From the NCBI GenBank assembly GCA_026008535.1, contig BRKX01000009.1:65941720-66005719 (forward strand): a stretch of 64,000 nucleotides of DNA, given 5' to 3'. A program made the position numbers and the translations under genes. Shown in pieces: positions 11,672 through 25,902 of this stretch (position 1 is the stretch's first letter; the number at the start of each line of letters is the position of its first letter). The notes under the pieces are model-generated. The model did not search any database. It was not told where the DNA came from and saw only the letters and a program-made list of their open reading frames with translations. The DNA comes from Perilla frutescens (Eukaryota > Streptophyta > Magnoliopsida > Lamiales > Lamiaceae).

Positions 11672-14304
11672 GCCAAATTTGGCCACCGGCCAAAAGGGTA
11701 TCCCTTTGGCCCAAGCTCGAAAATATAAGTGTTCAAAACCGAACGAATTAGGATAATATAAGTATATGGTTTGATTCATAATTGATTGTAGTGTTCAAAG
11801 TTGCTAGATTTGATAAAAATCCCGACGGTCATACAGGGCCCGAACATGACGTGACCCGGGCACTACAGAAAATGTTACGTTTTTGGAAATCAACTTTCAA
11901 ACCTTGTAGAGGTTGACGCAAAATGACATTCTATGATTTTTGTTTTGTAGATGATAGATATTTGAGTTAGGGTTCCAACGCAACAAGAATTGCAGGCATC
12001 GGACACCTATGGAGAGACTTATAGTCGTTTCACTGACGACTGCCAGAAAATGGGGCCGAATCTGGCTGACGGTCTTAAAAATTTGATTCTCTCCGAAACC
12101 GGACGAATTAGGCCAACATGAGCATATGGATTGATTCATAGTTTTTCCTAGAGTTCAAAAATACTAAATTCGATGAAAATTCCACCGGTCACCCCGGCGC
12201 CAAATTTGGCCACCGGCCAAAGGAGTATCCCTATGGCCCAGGCTCGAAAATATAAGTGTTCAAATCTGAACGAATTATGATAATATAAGTATATGGTTTG
12301 ATTCATAATTGATTGTAGTGTTCAAAGTTGCTAGATTTGATAAAAAATCCCGACGGTCGTACAGGGCCCGAACATGACGTGACCCGGGCACTATACAAAA
12401 TGTTACGTTTTTGGAAATCAACTTTCAAACCTTGTAGAGCTTGACACAAAATGAGATTCTATGATTTTTCTTTTCTAGATGATAGATATTTGAGTTAGGG
12501 TTCCAACGCAACAAGAATTGCAGGCATCGGATACCTATGGAGAGACTTATAGTCGTTTTACTGACGACTGCCAGAAAACGGGGCCGAATATGGCCGACGG
12601 GCTTGAAAATTTATTTCTTTCTGAAACCGGACGAATTAGGCGAACATGAGCATATGGACTGATTCATAATTTTTCCTAGAGTTCAAAAATACTAAATTCG
12701 ATGAAAATTCCACCGGTCACCCCGGCGCCAAATTTGGCCACCGGCCAAAGGGTATCCCTTTGGCCCAGGCTCGAAAATATAAGTGTTCAAAACCGAACGA
12801 ATTAGGATAATATAAGTATTTGGTTTGATTCATAATTGATTTTAGTGTTCAAAAATGCTAGATTTGATAAAAATCCCGGTGGTCACACAGGGCCCGAACA
12901 TGACGTGACCCGGGCACTACACAAAATGTTACGTTTTTGGAAATCAACTTTAAAACTTTGTAGAGGTTGACACAAAATGTTTTCTAGAATTTTTCATTTC
13001 TAGATGATAGAAATTTGAGTAAGGGTTCCAACGCAACAAGAATTGCAGGCATCGGATACCTATGGAGAGACTTATAGTCGTTTTACTGATGACTGCCAGA
13101 AAACGGGGGCGAATATGGCCGACGGGTTTGAAAATTTGATTCTTTCCGAAACCGGACGAATTAGGACAACATGAGCATATGGATTGATTCATAATTGTTC
13201 CTAGAATTCAAGAATACTAAATTCGATGAAAATTCCACCGGTCCCCCCGGCCCCAAATTTGGACATCGGCCAAGGGATATCCCCTTTGGCCCAGGCTCGA
13301 AAATATAAGTGTTCAAAACTGAACGAATTAGGATAATATAAGTATTTGTTTTGATTCATAATTGATTTTAGTGTTCAAAAATGCTAGATTTGATAAAAAT
13401 CCCGGCAGTCACACAGGGCCCGAACATGACGTGACCGGGGCACTACACACAATGTTACGTTTTTGGAAATCAACTTTAAAACATTGTAGAGGTTGACACA
13501 AAATGAGTTTCTAGGATTTTTCATTTCTAGATGATAGATATTTGAGTTAGGGTTCCAACGCAACAAGAATTGCAGGCATCGGACACCTATGGAGAGACTT
13601 ATAGTCGTTTTACTGACGACTGCCAGAAAACGGGGCCGAATCTGGCTGACGGGCTTGAAAATCTGATTCTTTCCGAAACAAGACGAATTAGTCCAACATG
13701 AGCATATGGATTGATTCGTAATTTTTGCTAGAGTTCAAAAATACTAAATTCGATGAAAATTCTACCGGTCGTCCCTGCGCCAAATTTGGCCACCGGCCAA
13801 AAGGGTATCCCTTTGGCCCAAGCTCGAAAATATAAGTGTTCAAAACCGAACGAATTAGGATAATATAAGTATATGGTTTGATTCATAATTGATTGTAGTG
13901 TTCAAAAATGCTAGATTTGATAAAAATCCCGGTGGTCACACAGGGCCCGAACATGACATGACCTGGGCACTACACAAAATGTTACGTTTTTGGAAATCAA
14001 CTTTAAAACTTTGTAGAGGTCGACACAAAATGTTTTCTAGAATTTTTCATTTCTAGATGATAGAAATTTGAGTAAGGGTTCCAACGCAACAAGAATTGCA
14101 GGCATCGGATACCTATGGAGAGACTTATAGTCGTTTTACTGACGACTGCCAGAAAACGGGGCCGAATATGGCCGACGGGCTTGAAAATTTATTTCTTTCT
14201 GAAACCGGACGAATTAGGCGAACATGAGCATATGGACTGATTCATAATTTTTCCTAGAGTTCAAAAATACTAAATTCGATGAAAATTCCACCGGTCACCC
14301 CGGC
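10092..14304. repeat. Four-unit repeat, two copies (about 2107 bp)
   Basis: Units at 10092, 10619, 11144 and 11672 correspond in order to units at 12199, 12727, 13252 and 13779, with offsets of 2107-2108 bp. Shared markers are CAAATC(C/T)GAA with AATTATGATA in the first, AAGTATTTGGTTTG in the second and the GGACATCGG variant in the third. It overlaps the last seven-unit copy and looks like that repeat with its units 2-4 dropped. Confidence 0.75.
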
Positions 14305-15882
14305 GCCAAATTTGGCCACCGGCCAAAGGGTATCCCTTTGGCCCAGGCTCGAAAATATAAGTGTTCAAAACCGAACGAATTAGGATAATATAAGTATTTG
14401 GTTTGATTCATAATTGATTTTAGTGTTCAAAAATGCTAGATTTGATAAAAATCCCGGTGGTCACACAGGGCCCGAACATGACGTGACCCGGGCACTACAC
14501 AAAATGTTACGTTTTTGGAAATCAACTTTAAAACTTTGTAGAGGTTGACACAAAATGTTTTCTAGAATTTTTCATTTCTAGATGATAGAAATTTGAGTAA
14601 GGGTTCCAACGCAACAAGAATTGCAGGCATCGGATACCTATGGAGAGACTTATAGTCGTTTTACTGATGACTGCCAGAAAACGGGGGCGAATATGGCCGA
14701 CGGGTTTGAAAATTTGATTCTTTCCGAAACCGGACGAATTAGGACAACATGAGCATATGGATTGATTCATAATTGTTCCTAGAATTCAAGAATACTAAAT
14801 TCGATGAAAATTCCACCGGTCCCCCCGGCCCCAAATTTGGACATCGGCCAAGGGATATCCCCTTTGGCCCAGGCTCGAAAATATAAGTGTTCAAAACTGA
14901 ACGAATTAGGATAATATAAGTATTTGTTTTGATTCATAATTGATTTTAGTGTTCAAAAATGCTAGATTTGATAAAAATCCCGGCAGTCACACAGGGCCCG
15001 AACATGACGTGACCGGGGCACTACACACAATGTTACGTTTTTGGAAATCAACTTTAAAACATTGTAGAGGTTGACACAAAATGAGTTTCTAGGATTTTTC
15101 ATTTCTAGATGATAGATATTTGAGTTAGGGTTCCAACGCAACAAGAATTGCAGGCATCGGACACCTATGGAGAGACTTATAGTCGTTTTACTGACGACTG
15201 CCAGAAAACGGGGCCGAATCTGGCTGACGGGCTTGAAAATCTGATTCTTTCCGAAACAAGACGAATTAGTCCAACATGAGCATATGGATTGATTCGTAAT
15301 TTTTGCTAGAGTTCAAAAATACTAAATTCGATGAAAATTCTACCGGTCGTCCCTGCGCCAAATTTGGCCACCGGCCAAAAGGGTATCCCTTTGGCCCAAG
15401 CTCGAAAATATAAGTGTTCAAAACCGAACGAATTAGGATAATATAAGTATATGGTTTGATTCATAATTGATTGTAGTGTTCAAAAATGCTAGATTTGATA
15501 AAAATCCCGGTGGTCACACAGGGCCCGAACATGACATGACCTGGGCACTACACAAAATGTTACGTTTTTGGAAATCAACTTTAAAACTTTGTAGAGGTCG
15601 ACACAAAATGTTTTCTAGAATTTTTCATTTCTAGATGATAGAAATTTGAGTAAGGGTTCCAACGCAACAAGAATTGCAGGCATCGGATACCTATGGAGAG
15701 ACTTATAGTCGTTTTACTGATGACTGCCAGAAAACGGGGGCGAATATGGCCGACGGGTTTGAAAATTTGATTCTTTCCGAAACCGGACGAATTAGGACAA
15801 CATGAGCATATGGATTGATTCATAATTGTTCCTAGAGTTCAAAAATACTAAATTCGATGAAAATTCCACCGGTCACCCCGGC
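12727..15882. repeat. Three-unit tandem duplication (1578 bp)
   Basis: Units at 12727, 13252 and 13779 recur at 14305, 14830 and 15357, each 1578 bp away. Shared details include CTAGAATTCAAG at 13201 and 14779, GACCGGGGCACTACACACAATG at both places, and TTTTTGCTAGAG near 13722 and 15300. The unit at 13779 switches from one neighbour's sequence to another's part-way through, placing the crossover inside it. Confidence 0.85.
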
Positions 15883-18800
15883 GCCAAATTTGGCCACCGG
15901 CCAAAGGGTATCCCTTTGGCCCAGGCTCGAAAATATAAGTGTTCAAAACCGAACGAATTAGGATAATATAAGTAGTTGGTTTGATTCATAATTGATTGTA
16001 GTGTTCAAAAATGCTAGATTTGATAAAAATCCCGGTGGTCACACAGGGCCCGAACATGACATGACCCGGGCACTACACAAAATGTTACGTTTTTGGAAAT
16101 CAACTTTAAAACTTTGTAGAGGTCGACACAAAATGTTTTCTAGAATTTTTCATTTCTAGATGATAGAAATTTGAGTAAGGGTTCCAACGCAACAAGAATT
16201 GCAGGCATCGGATACCTATGGAGAGACTTATAGTCGTTTTACTGACGACTGCCAAAAAACGGGGCCGAATCTGGCCGATGTGTTTGAAAATTTAATTCTT
16301 TCCGAAACCGGACGAATTAGGCGAACATGAGCATATGGATTGATTCATAATTGTTCCTAGAGTTCAAAAATACTAAATTTGATGAAAATTCCACCGGTCA
16401 CCCCGGCGCCAAATTTGGCCACCGGCGAAAGGGTATCCCTTTGGCCCAGGCTCGAAAATATAAGTGTTCATAACCGAACGAATTAGGATAATATAAGTAT
16501 TTGTTTTGATTCATAATTGATTTTAGTGTTCAAAAATGCTAGATTTGATAAAAATCCCGGCAGTCACACAGGGACCGAACATGACGTGACCGGGGCACTA
16601 CACAAAATGTTACGTTTTTGGAAATCAACTTTAAAACATTGTAGAGATTGACACAAAATGAGTTTCTAGGATTTTTCATTTCTAGATGATAGATATTTGA
16701 GTTAGGGTTCCAACGCAACAAGAATTGCAGGCATCGGACACCTATGGAGAGACTTATAGTCGTTTTACTGACGACTGCCAGAAAACGGGGCCGAATCTGG
16801 CTGACGGGCTTGAAAATCTGATTCTTTCCGAAACCGGACGAATTAGGCCAACATGAGCATATGGATTGATTCATAATTTTTCCTAGAGTTCAAAAATACT
16901 AAATTCGATGAAAATTCTACCGGTCATCCCTTTGCCAAATTTGGCCACCGGCCAAAAGGGTATCCCTTTGGCCCAAGCTCGAAAATATAAGTGTCCAAAA
17001 CCGAACGAATTAGGATAATATAAGTATATGGTTTGATTCATAATTTATTATAGTGTTCAAAGTTGCTGGATTTGATAAAAATCCCGACGGTCATACAGGG
17101 CCCGAACATGACGTGACCCGGGCACTACACAAAATGTTACGTTTTTGGAAATCAACTTTCAAACCTTGTAGAGGTTGACGCAAAATGAGATTCTATGATT
17201 TTTGTTTTGTAGATGATAGATATTTGAGTTAGGGTTCCAACGCAACAAGAATTGCAGGCATCGGACACCTATGGAGAGACTTATAGTCGTTTCACTGACG
17301 ACTGCCAGAAAATGGGGCCGAATCTGGCTGACGGTCTTAAAAATTTGATTCTCTCCGAAACCGGACGAATTAGGCCAACATGAACATATGGATTGATTCA
17401 TAATTTTTCCTAGAGTTCAAAAATACTAAATTCGATGAAAATTCCACCGGTCACCCCGGCGCCAAATTTGGCCACCGGCCAAAGGAGTATCCCTATGGCC
17501 CAGGCTCGAAAATATAAGTGTGCAAATCCGAACGAATTATGATAATATAAGTATATGGTTTGATTCATAATTGATTGTAGTGTTCAAAGTTGCTAGATTT
17601 GATAAAAAATCCCGACGGTCGTACAGGGCCCGAACATGACGTGACCCGGGCACTACACAAAATGTTACGTTTTTGGAAATCAACTTTCAAACCTTGTAGA
17701 GCTTGACACAAAATGAGATTCTATGATTTTTCTTTTCTAGATGATAGATATTTGAGTTAGGGTTCCAACGCAACAAGAATTGCAGGCATCGGATACCTAT
17801 GGAGAGACTTATAGTCGTTTTACTGACGACTGCCAGAAAACGGGGCCGAATCTGGCCGACGGGCTTGAAAATTTAATTCTTTCCGAAACCGGACGAATTA
17901 GGCGAACATGAGCATATGGATTGATTCATAATTGTTCCTAGAGTTCAAAAATACTAAATTCGATGAAAATTCCACCGGTCACCCCGGCGCCAAATTTTGC
18001 CACCAGCCAAAAGGTATCCCTTTGGCCCAGGCTCAAAAATATAAGTGTCCAAAACCGAACGAATTAGGATAATATAAGTATTTGGTTTGATTCATAATTG
18101 ATTGTAGTGTTCAAAAACGCTAGATTTGATAAAAATCCCGGCGGTCACACAGGGCCCGAACATGACGTGACCCGGGCACTACACAAAATGTTACGTTTTT
18201 GGAAATCAACTTTAAAACTTTGTAGAGGTTGACACAAAATGTTTTCTAGAATTTTTCATTTCTAGATGATAGAAATTTGAGTAAGGGTTCCAACGCAACA
18301 AGAATTGCAGGCATCGGATACCTATGGAGAGACTTATAGTCGTTTTACTGACGACTGCCAGAAAACGGGGCCGAATCTGGCCGATGAGCTTGAAAATTTA
18401 ATTCTTTCCGAAACCGGACGAATTAGGCGAACATGAGCATATGGATTGATTCATAATTGTTCCTAGAGTTCAAAAATACTAAATTCGATGAAAATTCCAC
18501 CGGTCACCCCGGCGCCAAATTTGGCCACCGGCCAAAGGGTATCCCTTTGGCCCAGGCTCGAAAATATAAGTGTTCAAAACCGAACGAATTAGGATAATAT
18601 AAGTAGTTGGTTTGATTCATAATTGATTGTAGTGTTCAAAAATGCTAGATTTGATAAAAATCTCGGTGGTCACACAGGGCCCGAACATGACATGACCCGG
18701 GCACTACACAAAATGTTACGTTTTTGGAAATCAACTTTAAAACTTTGTAGAGGTTGACACAAAATGTTTTCTAGAATTTTTCATTTCTAGATGATAGAAA

Positions 18801-20619
18801 TTTGAGTAAGGGTTCCAACGCAACAAGAATTGCAGGCATCGGATACCTATGGAGAGACTTATAGTCGTTTTACTGACGACTACGAAAAAACGGGGCCGAA
18901 TCTGGCCGATGTGCTTGAAAATTTAATTCTTTCCGAAACCGGACGAATTAGGCGAACATGAGCATATGGATTGATTCATAATTGTTCCTAGAGTTCAAAA
19001 ATACTAAATTCGATGAAAATTCCACCGGTCACCCCGGCGCCAAATTTGGCCACCGGCGAAAGGGTATCCCTTTGGCCCAGGCTCGAAAATATAAGTGTTC
19101 ATAACCGAACGAATTAGGATAATATAAGTATTTGTTTTGATTCATAATTGATTTTAGTGTTCAAAAATGCTAGATTTGATAAAAATCCCGGCAGTCACAC
19201 AGGGCCCGAACATGACGTGACCGGGGCACTACACAAAATGTTACGTTTTTGGAAATCAACTTTAAAACATTGTAGAGATTGACACAAAATGAGTTTCTAG
19301 GATTTTTCATTTCTAGATGATAGATATTTGAGTTAGGGTTCCAACGCAACAAGAATTGCAGGCATCGGACACCTATGGAGAGACTTATAGTCGTTTTACC
19401 GACGACTGCCAGAAAACGGGGCCGAATCTGGCTGACGGGCTTGAAAATCTGATTCTTTCCGAAACCGGACGAATTAGGCCAACATGAGCATATGGATTGA
19501 TTCATAATTTTTCCTAGAGTTCAAAAATACTAAATTCGATGAAAATTCTACCGGTCATCCCTGCGCCAAATTTGGCCACCGGCCAAAAGGGTATCCCTTT
19601 GGCCCAAGCTCGAAAATATAAGTGTTCAAAACCGAACGAATTAGGATAATATAAGTATATGGTTTGATTCATAATTTATTATAGTGTTCAAAGTTGCTGG
19701 ATTTGATAAAAATCCCGACGGTCATACAGGGCCCGAACATGACGTGACCCGGGCACTACACAAAATGTTACGTTTTTGGAAATCAACTTTCAAACCTTGT
19801 AGAGGTTGACGCAAAATGAGATTCTATGATTTTTGTTTTGTAGATGATAGATATTTGAGTTAGGGTTCCAACGCAACAAGAATTGCAGGCATCAGACACC
19901 TATGGAGAGACTTATAGTCGTTTCACTGACGACTGCCAGAAAATGGGGCCGAATCTGGCTGACGGTCTTAAAAATTTGATTCTCTCCGAAACCGGACGAA
20001 TTAGGCCAACATGAGCATATGGATTGATTCATAATTTTTCCTAGAGTTCAAAAATACTAAATTCGATGAAAATTCCACCGGTCACCCCGGCGCCAAATTT
20101 GGCCACCGGCCAAAGGAGTATCCCTATGGCCCAGGCTCGAAAATATAAGTGTTCAAATCCGAACGAATTATGATAATATAAGTATATGGTTTGATTCATA
20201 ATTGATTGTAATGTTCAAAGTTGCTAGATTTGATAAAAAATCCCGACGGTCGTACAGGGCCCGAACATGACGTGACCCGGGCACTACACAAAATGTTACG
20301 TTTTTGGAAATCAACTTTCAAACCTTGTAGAGCTTGACACAAAATGAGATTCTATGATTTTTCTTTTCTAGATGATAGATATTTGAGTTAGGGTTCAAAC
20401 GCAACAAGAATTGCAGGCATCGGACACCTATGGAGAGACTTATAGTCGTTTTACTGACGACTGCCAGAAAACGGGGCCGAATCTGGCTGACGGGCTTGAA
20501 AATCTGATTCTTTCCGAAACCGGACGAATTAGGCCAACATGAGCATATGGATTGATTCATAATTTTTCCTAGAGTTCAAAAATACTAAATTCGATGAAAA
20601 TTCTACCGGTCATCCCTGC
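15883..20619. repeat. Five-unit repeat, one full and one partial copy (2631 bp)
   Basis: Units at 15883, 16408, 16934 and 17461 recur at 18514, 19039, 19565 and 20092, each 2631 bp later. Shared markers are AAGTAGTTGGTTTG with CATGACATGACC in the first, CACCGGCGAAAGGG and GTTCATAACC in the second, AATTTATTATAG with GTTGCTGGATT in the third, and GTATCCCTATGG in the fourth. The fifth unit (17989) is not matched at 20620, so the second copy ends near there. Confidence 0.8.
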
Positions 20620-23600
20620 GCCAAATTTGGCCACCGGCCAAAAGGGTATCCCTTTGGCCCAAGCTCGAAAATATAAGTGTTCAAAACCGAACGAATTAGG
20701 ATAATATAAGTATATGGTTTGATTCATAATTTATTATAGTGTTCAAAGTTGCTGGATTTGATAAAAATCCCGACGGTCATACAGGGCCCGAACATGACGT
20801 GACCCGGGCACTACACAAAATGTTACGTTTTTGGAAATCAACTTTCAAACCTTGTAGAGGTTGACGCAAAATGAGATTCTATGATTTTTCTTTTGTAGAT
20901 GATAGATATTTGAGTTAGGGTTCCAACGCAACAAGAATTGCAGGCATCGGACACCTATGGAGAGACTTATAGTCGTTTTACTGACGACTGCCAGAAAATG
21001 GGGCCGAATCTGGCTGACGGTCTTGAAAATTTGATTCTTTCCGAAACCGGACGAATTAGGCCAACATGAGCATATGGATTGATTCATAATTTTTCCTAGA
21101 GTTCAAAAATACTAAATTCGATGAAAATTCCACCGGTCACCCCGGCGCCAAATTTGGCCACCGGCCAAAGGAGTATCCCTTTGGCCCAGGCTCGAAAATA
21201 TAAGTGTTCAAATCCAAACGAATTATGATAATATAAGTATATGGTTTGATTCATAATTGATTGTAGTGTTCAATGTTGCTAGATTTGATAAAAATCCCGA
21301 CGGTCGTACAGGGCCCGAACATGACGTGACCCGGGCACTACACAAAATGTTACGTTTTTGGAAATCAACTTTCAAACCTTGTAGAGCTTGACAGAAAATG
21401 AGATTCTATGATTTTTCTTTTCTAGATGATAGATATTTGAGTTAGGGTTCCAACGCAACAAGAATTGCAGGCATCGGATACCTATGGAGAGACTTATAGT
21501 CGTTTTACTGACGACTGCCAGAAAACGGGGCCGAATCTGGCCGACGGGCTTGAAAATTTAATTCTTTCCGAAACCGGACGAATTAGGCGAACATGAGCAT
21601 ATGGATTGATTCATAATTGTTCCTAGAGTTCAAAAATACTAAATTCGATGAAAATTCCACCGGTCACCCCGGCGCCAAATTTGGCCACCGGCCAAAGGGT
21701 ATCCCTTTGGCCCAGGCTCGAAAATATAAGTGTTCAAAACCGAACGAATTAGGATAATATAAGTAGTTGGTTTGATTCATAATTGATTGTAATGTTCAAA
21801 AATGCCAGATTTGATAAAAATCCCGGTGGTCACACAGGGCCCGAACATGACATGACCTAGGCACTACACAAAATGTTACGTTTTTGGAAATCAACTTTAA
21901 AACTTTGTAGAGGTTGACACAAAATGTTTTCTAGAATTTTTCATTTCTAGATGATAGAAATTTGAGTAAGGGTTCCAACGCAACAAGAATTGCAGGCATC
22001 GGATACCTATGGAGAGACTTATAGTCGTTTTACTGACGACAGCCAGAAAACGGGGGCGAATATGGCCGACGGGTTTGAAAATTTGATTCTTTCCGAAACC
22101 GGACGAATTAGGACAACATGAGCATATGGATTAATTCATAATTGTTCCTAAAGTTCAAGAATACTAAATTCGATGAAAATTCCACCGGTCTCCCCGGCCC
22201 TAAATTTGGACATCGGCCAAAGGATATCCCCTTTGGCCCAGGCTCGAAAATATAAGTGTTCAAAACCGAACGAATTAGGATAATATAAGTATATGGTTTG
22301 ATTCATAATTGATTTTAGTGTTCAAAAATGCTAGATTTGATAAAAATCCCGACGGTCATACAGGGCCCGAACATGACGTGACTCGGGCACTACACAAAAT
22401 GTTACGTTTTTGGAAATCAATTTTAAAACATTGTAGAGGTTGACACAAAATGAGTTTCTAGGATTTTTCATTTATAGATGATAGATATTTGAGTTAGGGT
22501 TCCAACGCAACAAGAATTGCAGGCATCGGACACCTATGGAGAGACTTATAGCCGTTTTACTGACGACTGCTAGAAAACGGGGCCGAATCTGGCTGACGGG
22601 CTTGAAAATTTGATTCTTTCCGAAACCGGACAAATTAGGCCAACATGAGTATATGGATTGATTCATAATTTTTCCTACAGTTCAAAAATACTAAATTCGA
22701 TGAAAATTCTACCGGTCATCCCTACGCCAAATTTGGCCACCGGCCAAAAGGGTATCCCTTTGGCCCAAGCTCGAAAATATAAGTGTTCAAAAACCGAACG
22801 AATTAGGATAATATAAGTATATGGTTTGATTCATAATTGATTGTAGTGTTCAAAGTTGCTAGATTTGAAAAAAATCCCGACGGTCATACAGGGCCCGAAC
22901 ATGACGTGACCCGGGCACTACACAAAATGTTACGTTTTTGGAAATCAACTTTCAAACCTTGTAGAGGTTGACGCAAAATGAGATTCTATGATTTTTCTTT
23001 GTTAGATGATAGATATTTGAGTTAGGGTTCCAACGCAACAAGAATTGCAGGCGTCGGACACCTATGGAGAGACTTATAGTCGTTTTACTGACGACTGCCA
23101 GAAAATGGGGCCGAATCTGGCTGACGGTCTTGAAAATTTGATTCTTTCCGAAACCGGACGAATTAGGCCAACATGAGTATATGGATTGATTCATAATTTT
23201 TCCTAGAGTTTAAAAATACTAAATTCGATGAAAATTCCACCGGTCACCCCGGCGCCAAATTTGGCCACCGGCCAAAGAAGTATCCCTTTGGCCCAGGCTC
23301 GAAAATATAAGTGTTCAAATCCGAACGAATTATGATAATATAAGTATATGGTTTGATTCATAATTGATTGTAGTGTTCAAAGTTGCTAGATTTGATAAAA
23401 ATCCCTACGGTCGTACAGGGCCCGAAAATGACGTGACCCGGGCACTACACAAAATGTTACGTTTTTGGAAATCAACTTTCAAACCTTGTAGAGCTTGACA
23501 GAAAATGAGATTCTATGATTTTTCTTTTCTAGATGATAGATATTTGAGTTAGGGTTCCAACGCAACAAGAATTGCAGGCATCGGATACCTATGGAGAGAC

Positions 23601-24783
23601 TTATAGTCGTTTTACTGACGACTGCCAGAAAACGGGGCCGAATCTGGCCGACGGGCTTGAAAATTTAATTCTTTCTGAAACCGGACGAATTAGGCGAACA
23701 TGAGCATATGGATTGATTCATAATTGTTCCTAGAGTTCAAAAATACTAAATTCGATGAAAATTCCACCGGTCACCCCGGCGCCAAATTTGGCCACCGGCC
23801 AAAGGGTATCCCTTTGGCCCAGGCTCGAAAATATAAGTGTTCAAAACCGAACGAATTAGGATAATATAAGTATTTGGTTTGATTCATAATTGATTGTAGT
23901 GCTCAAAAATGCTAGATTTCATAAAAATCCCGGCGATCACACAGGGCCCGAACATGACGTGACCCGGGCACTACTTGACACAAAATGTTTTTTAGAATTT
24001 TTCATTTCTAGATGATAGAAATTTGAGTAAGGGTTCCAACGCAACAAGAATTGCAGGCATCGGATACCTATGGAGAGACTTATAGTCGTTTTACTGACGA
24101 CTGCCAGAAAACGGGGCCGAATCTGGCTGACGGGCTTGAAAATTTGATTCTTTCCGAAACCAGACGAATTAGGCCAACATGAGCATATGGATTGATTCTT
24201 AATTTTTCCTAGAGTTGAAAAATACTAAATTCCATGAAAATTCCACCGGTCACCCCGGCGCCAAATTTGGCCACCGGCCAAAGGAGCCCTTTGGCCCAGG
24301 CTCGAAAATATAAGTGTTCAAATCTGACCGAATTATGATAATATAAGTATATGGTTTGATTCATTATTGATTGTAGTGTTCAAAGTTTCTAGATTTGATA
24401 AAAATCCCGACGGTCATACAGGGCCCGAACATGACGTGACCGGGGCACTACACACAATGTTACGTTTTTGGAAATCAACTTTCAAACCTTGTAGAGCTTG
24501 ACACAAAATGAGATTCTATGATTTTTCTTTTCTAGATGATAGATATTTGAGTTAGGGTTCCAACGCAACAAGAATTGCAGGCATCGGACACCTATGGAGA
24601 GACTTATAGTCGTTTTACTGACGACTGCCAGAAAATGGGGCCGAATCTGGCTGACGGTCTTGAAAATTTGATTCTTTCCGAAACCGGCTGAATTAGGCCA
24701 ACATGAGCATATGGATTGATTCATAATTTTTCCTAGAGTTCAAAAATACTAAATTCGATGAAAATTCCACCGGTCACCCCGGC
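20620..24783. repeat. Four-unit repeat, two copies (about 2106 bp)
   Basis: Units at 20620, 21147 and 21674 line up with 22726, 23254 and 23781, offsets 2106-2107. A good marker is GCTTGACAGAAAATGAG, seen near 21386 and 23493. The fourth unit of the first copy (22199) is the GGACATCGG variant and is not closely matched by 24260. The second copy carries a 46 bp deletion in its third unit. Confidence 0.7.
23974..23975. other. 46 bp deletion junction inside a repeat unit
   Basis: The sequence passes from CCCGGGCACTAC straight to TTGACACAAAATG. Other units have about 46 bp between these points, holding ACAAAATGTTACG, GGAAATCAAC and TTTGTAGAGG. The unit 23781-24259 is therefore 479 bp, the shortest in the window. 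I see no clear long direct repeat at the junction. Confidence 0.85.
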
Positions 24784-25832
24784 GCCAAATTTGGCCACCG
24801 GCCAAAGGGTATCCCTTTGGCCCAGGCTCGAAAATATAAGTGTTCAAAACCGAACAAATTATGATAATTTAAGTATATGGTTTGATTCATTATTGATTGT
24901 ATTGTTCAAAAATGCTATATTTGATAAAAATCCCGGCTGTCACACAGGCACGAACATGACATGACCCGGGCACTACACAAAATGTTACGTTTTTTGAAAT
25001 CAACTTTAAAACCTGGTGGAGGTTGACACAAAATGAGTTTCTAGGATTTTTCATTTCTAGATGATAGATATTTGAGTTAGGGTTCCAACGCAACAAGAAT
25101 TGCAGGCATCGGATACCTATGGAGAGACTTATAGTCGTTTTACTGACGACTGCCAGAAAACGGGGCCGAATCTGGCCGACGGGCTTGAAAATTTGATTCT
25201 TTCCGAAACCGGACGAATTAGCCAACATGAGCATATGGATTGATTCATAATTGTTCCTAGAATTCAAAAATACTAAATTCGATGAAAATTCCACCGATCA
25301 CCCCGGCGCCAAATTTGGCCACCGGCCAAAGGGTATCCCTTTGGCCCAGGCTCGAAAATATAAGTGTTCAAAACCGAACAAATTATGATAATTTAAGTAT
25401 ATGGTTTGAGTCATTATTGATTGTATTGTTCAAAAATGCTATATTTGATAAAAATCCCGGCTGTCACACAGGCACGAACATGACGTGACCCGGGCACTAC
25501 ACAAAATGTTACGTTTTTGGAAATCAACTTTAAAACCTGGTAGAGGTTGACACAAAATGAGTTTCTAGGTTTTTTCATTTCTAGATGATAGATATTTGAG
25601 TTAGGGTTCCAGCGCAACAAGAATTGCAGGCATCAGATACCTATGAAGAGACTTATAGTCGTTTTACTGACGACTGCCAGAATACGGGGACGAATCTGGC
25701 CGGCGGGCTTGAAAATTTAATTCTTTCCGAAACCGGACGAATTAGGCCAATATGAGCATATGGATTGATTCATAATTGTTCCTAGAGTTCAAAAATACTA
25801 AATTCGATGAAAATTCCACCGGTCACCCCGGC
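24784..25832. repeat. Near-identical tandem pair of units (524 + 525 bp)
   Basis: Units 24784-25307 and 25308-25832 share variants rare elsewhere: CGAACAAATTATGATAATTT, TCATTATTGATTGTATTG, GCTATATTTG and GGCTGTCACACAGGCACG. They differ at a handful of bases, such as CATGACATG against CATGACGTG and TTTGATTC against TTTGAGTC. This is a recent single-unit duplication. Each copy also opens a plus-strand frame of 68 codons (from 24758 and 25282) that I regard as accidental. Confidence 0.85.
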
Positions 25833-25902
25833 GCCAAATTTGGCCACCAGCCAGAGGGGTATCCCTTTGGCCCAGGCTCGAAATTATAATTGTTCCAAAC
25901 CG

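Noticed and set aside
24758..25488. Two plus-strand open frames of 68 codons (24758-24964 and 25282-25488)
   Set aside because: Both arise from one duplicated pair of satellite units through chance loss of a stop; other units do not keep the frame.
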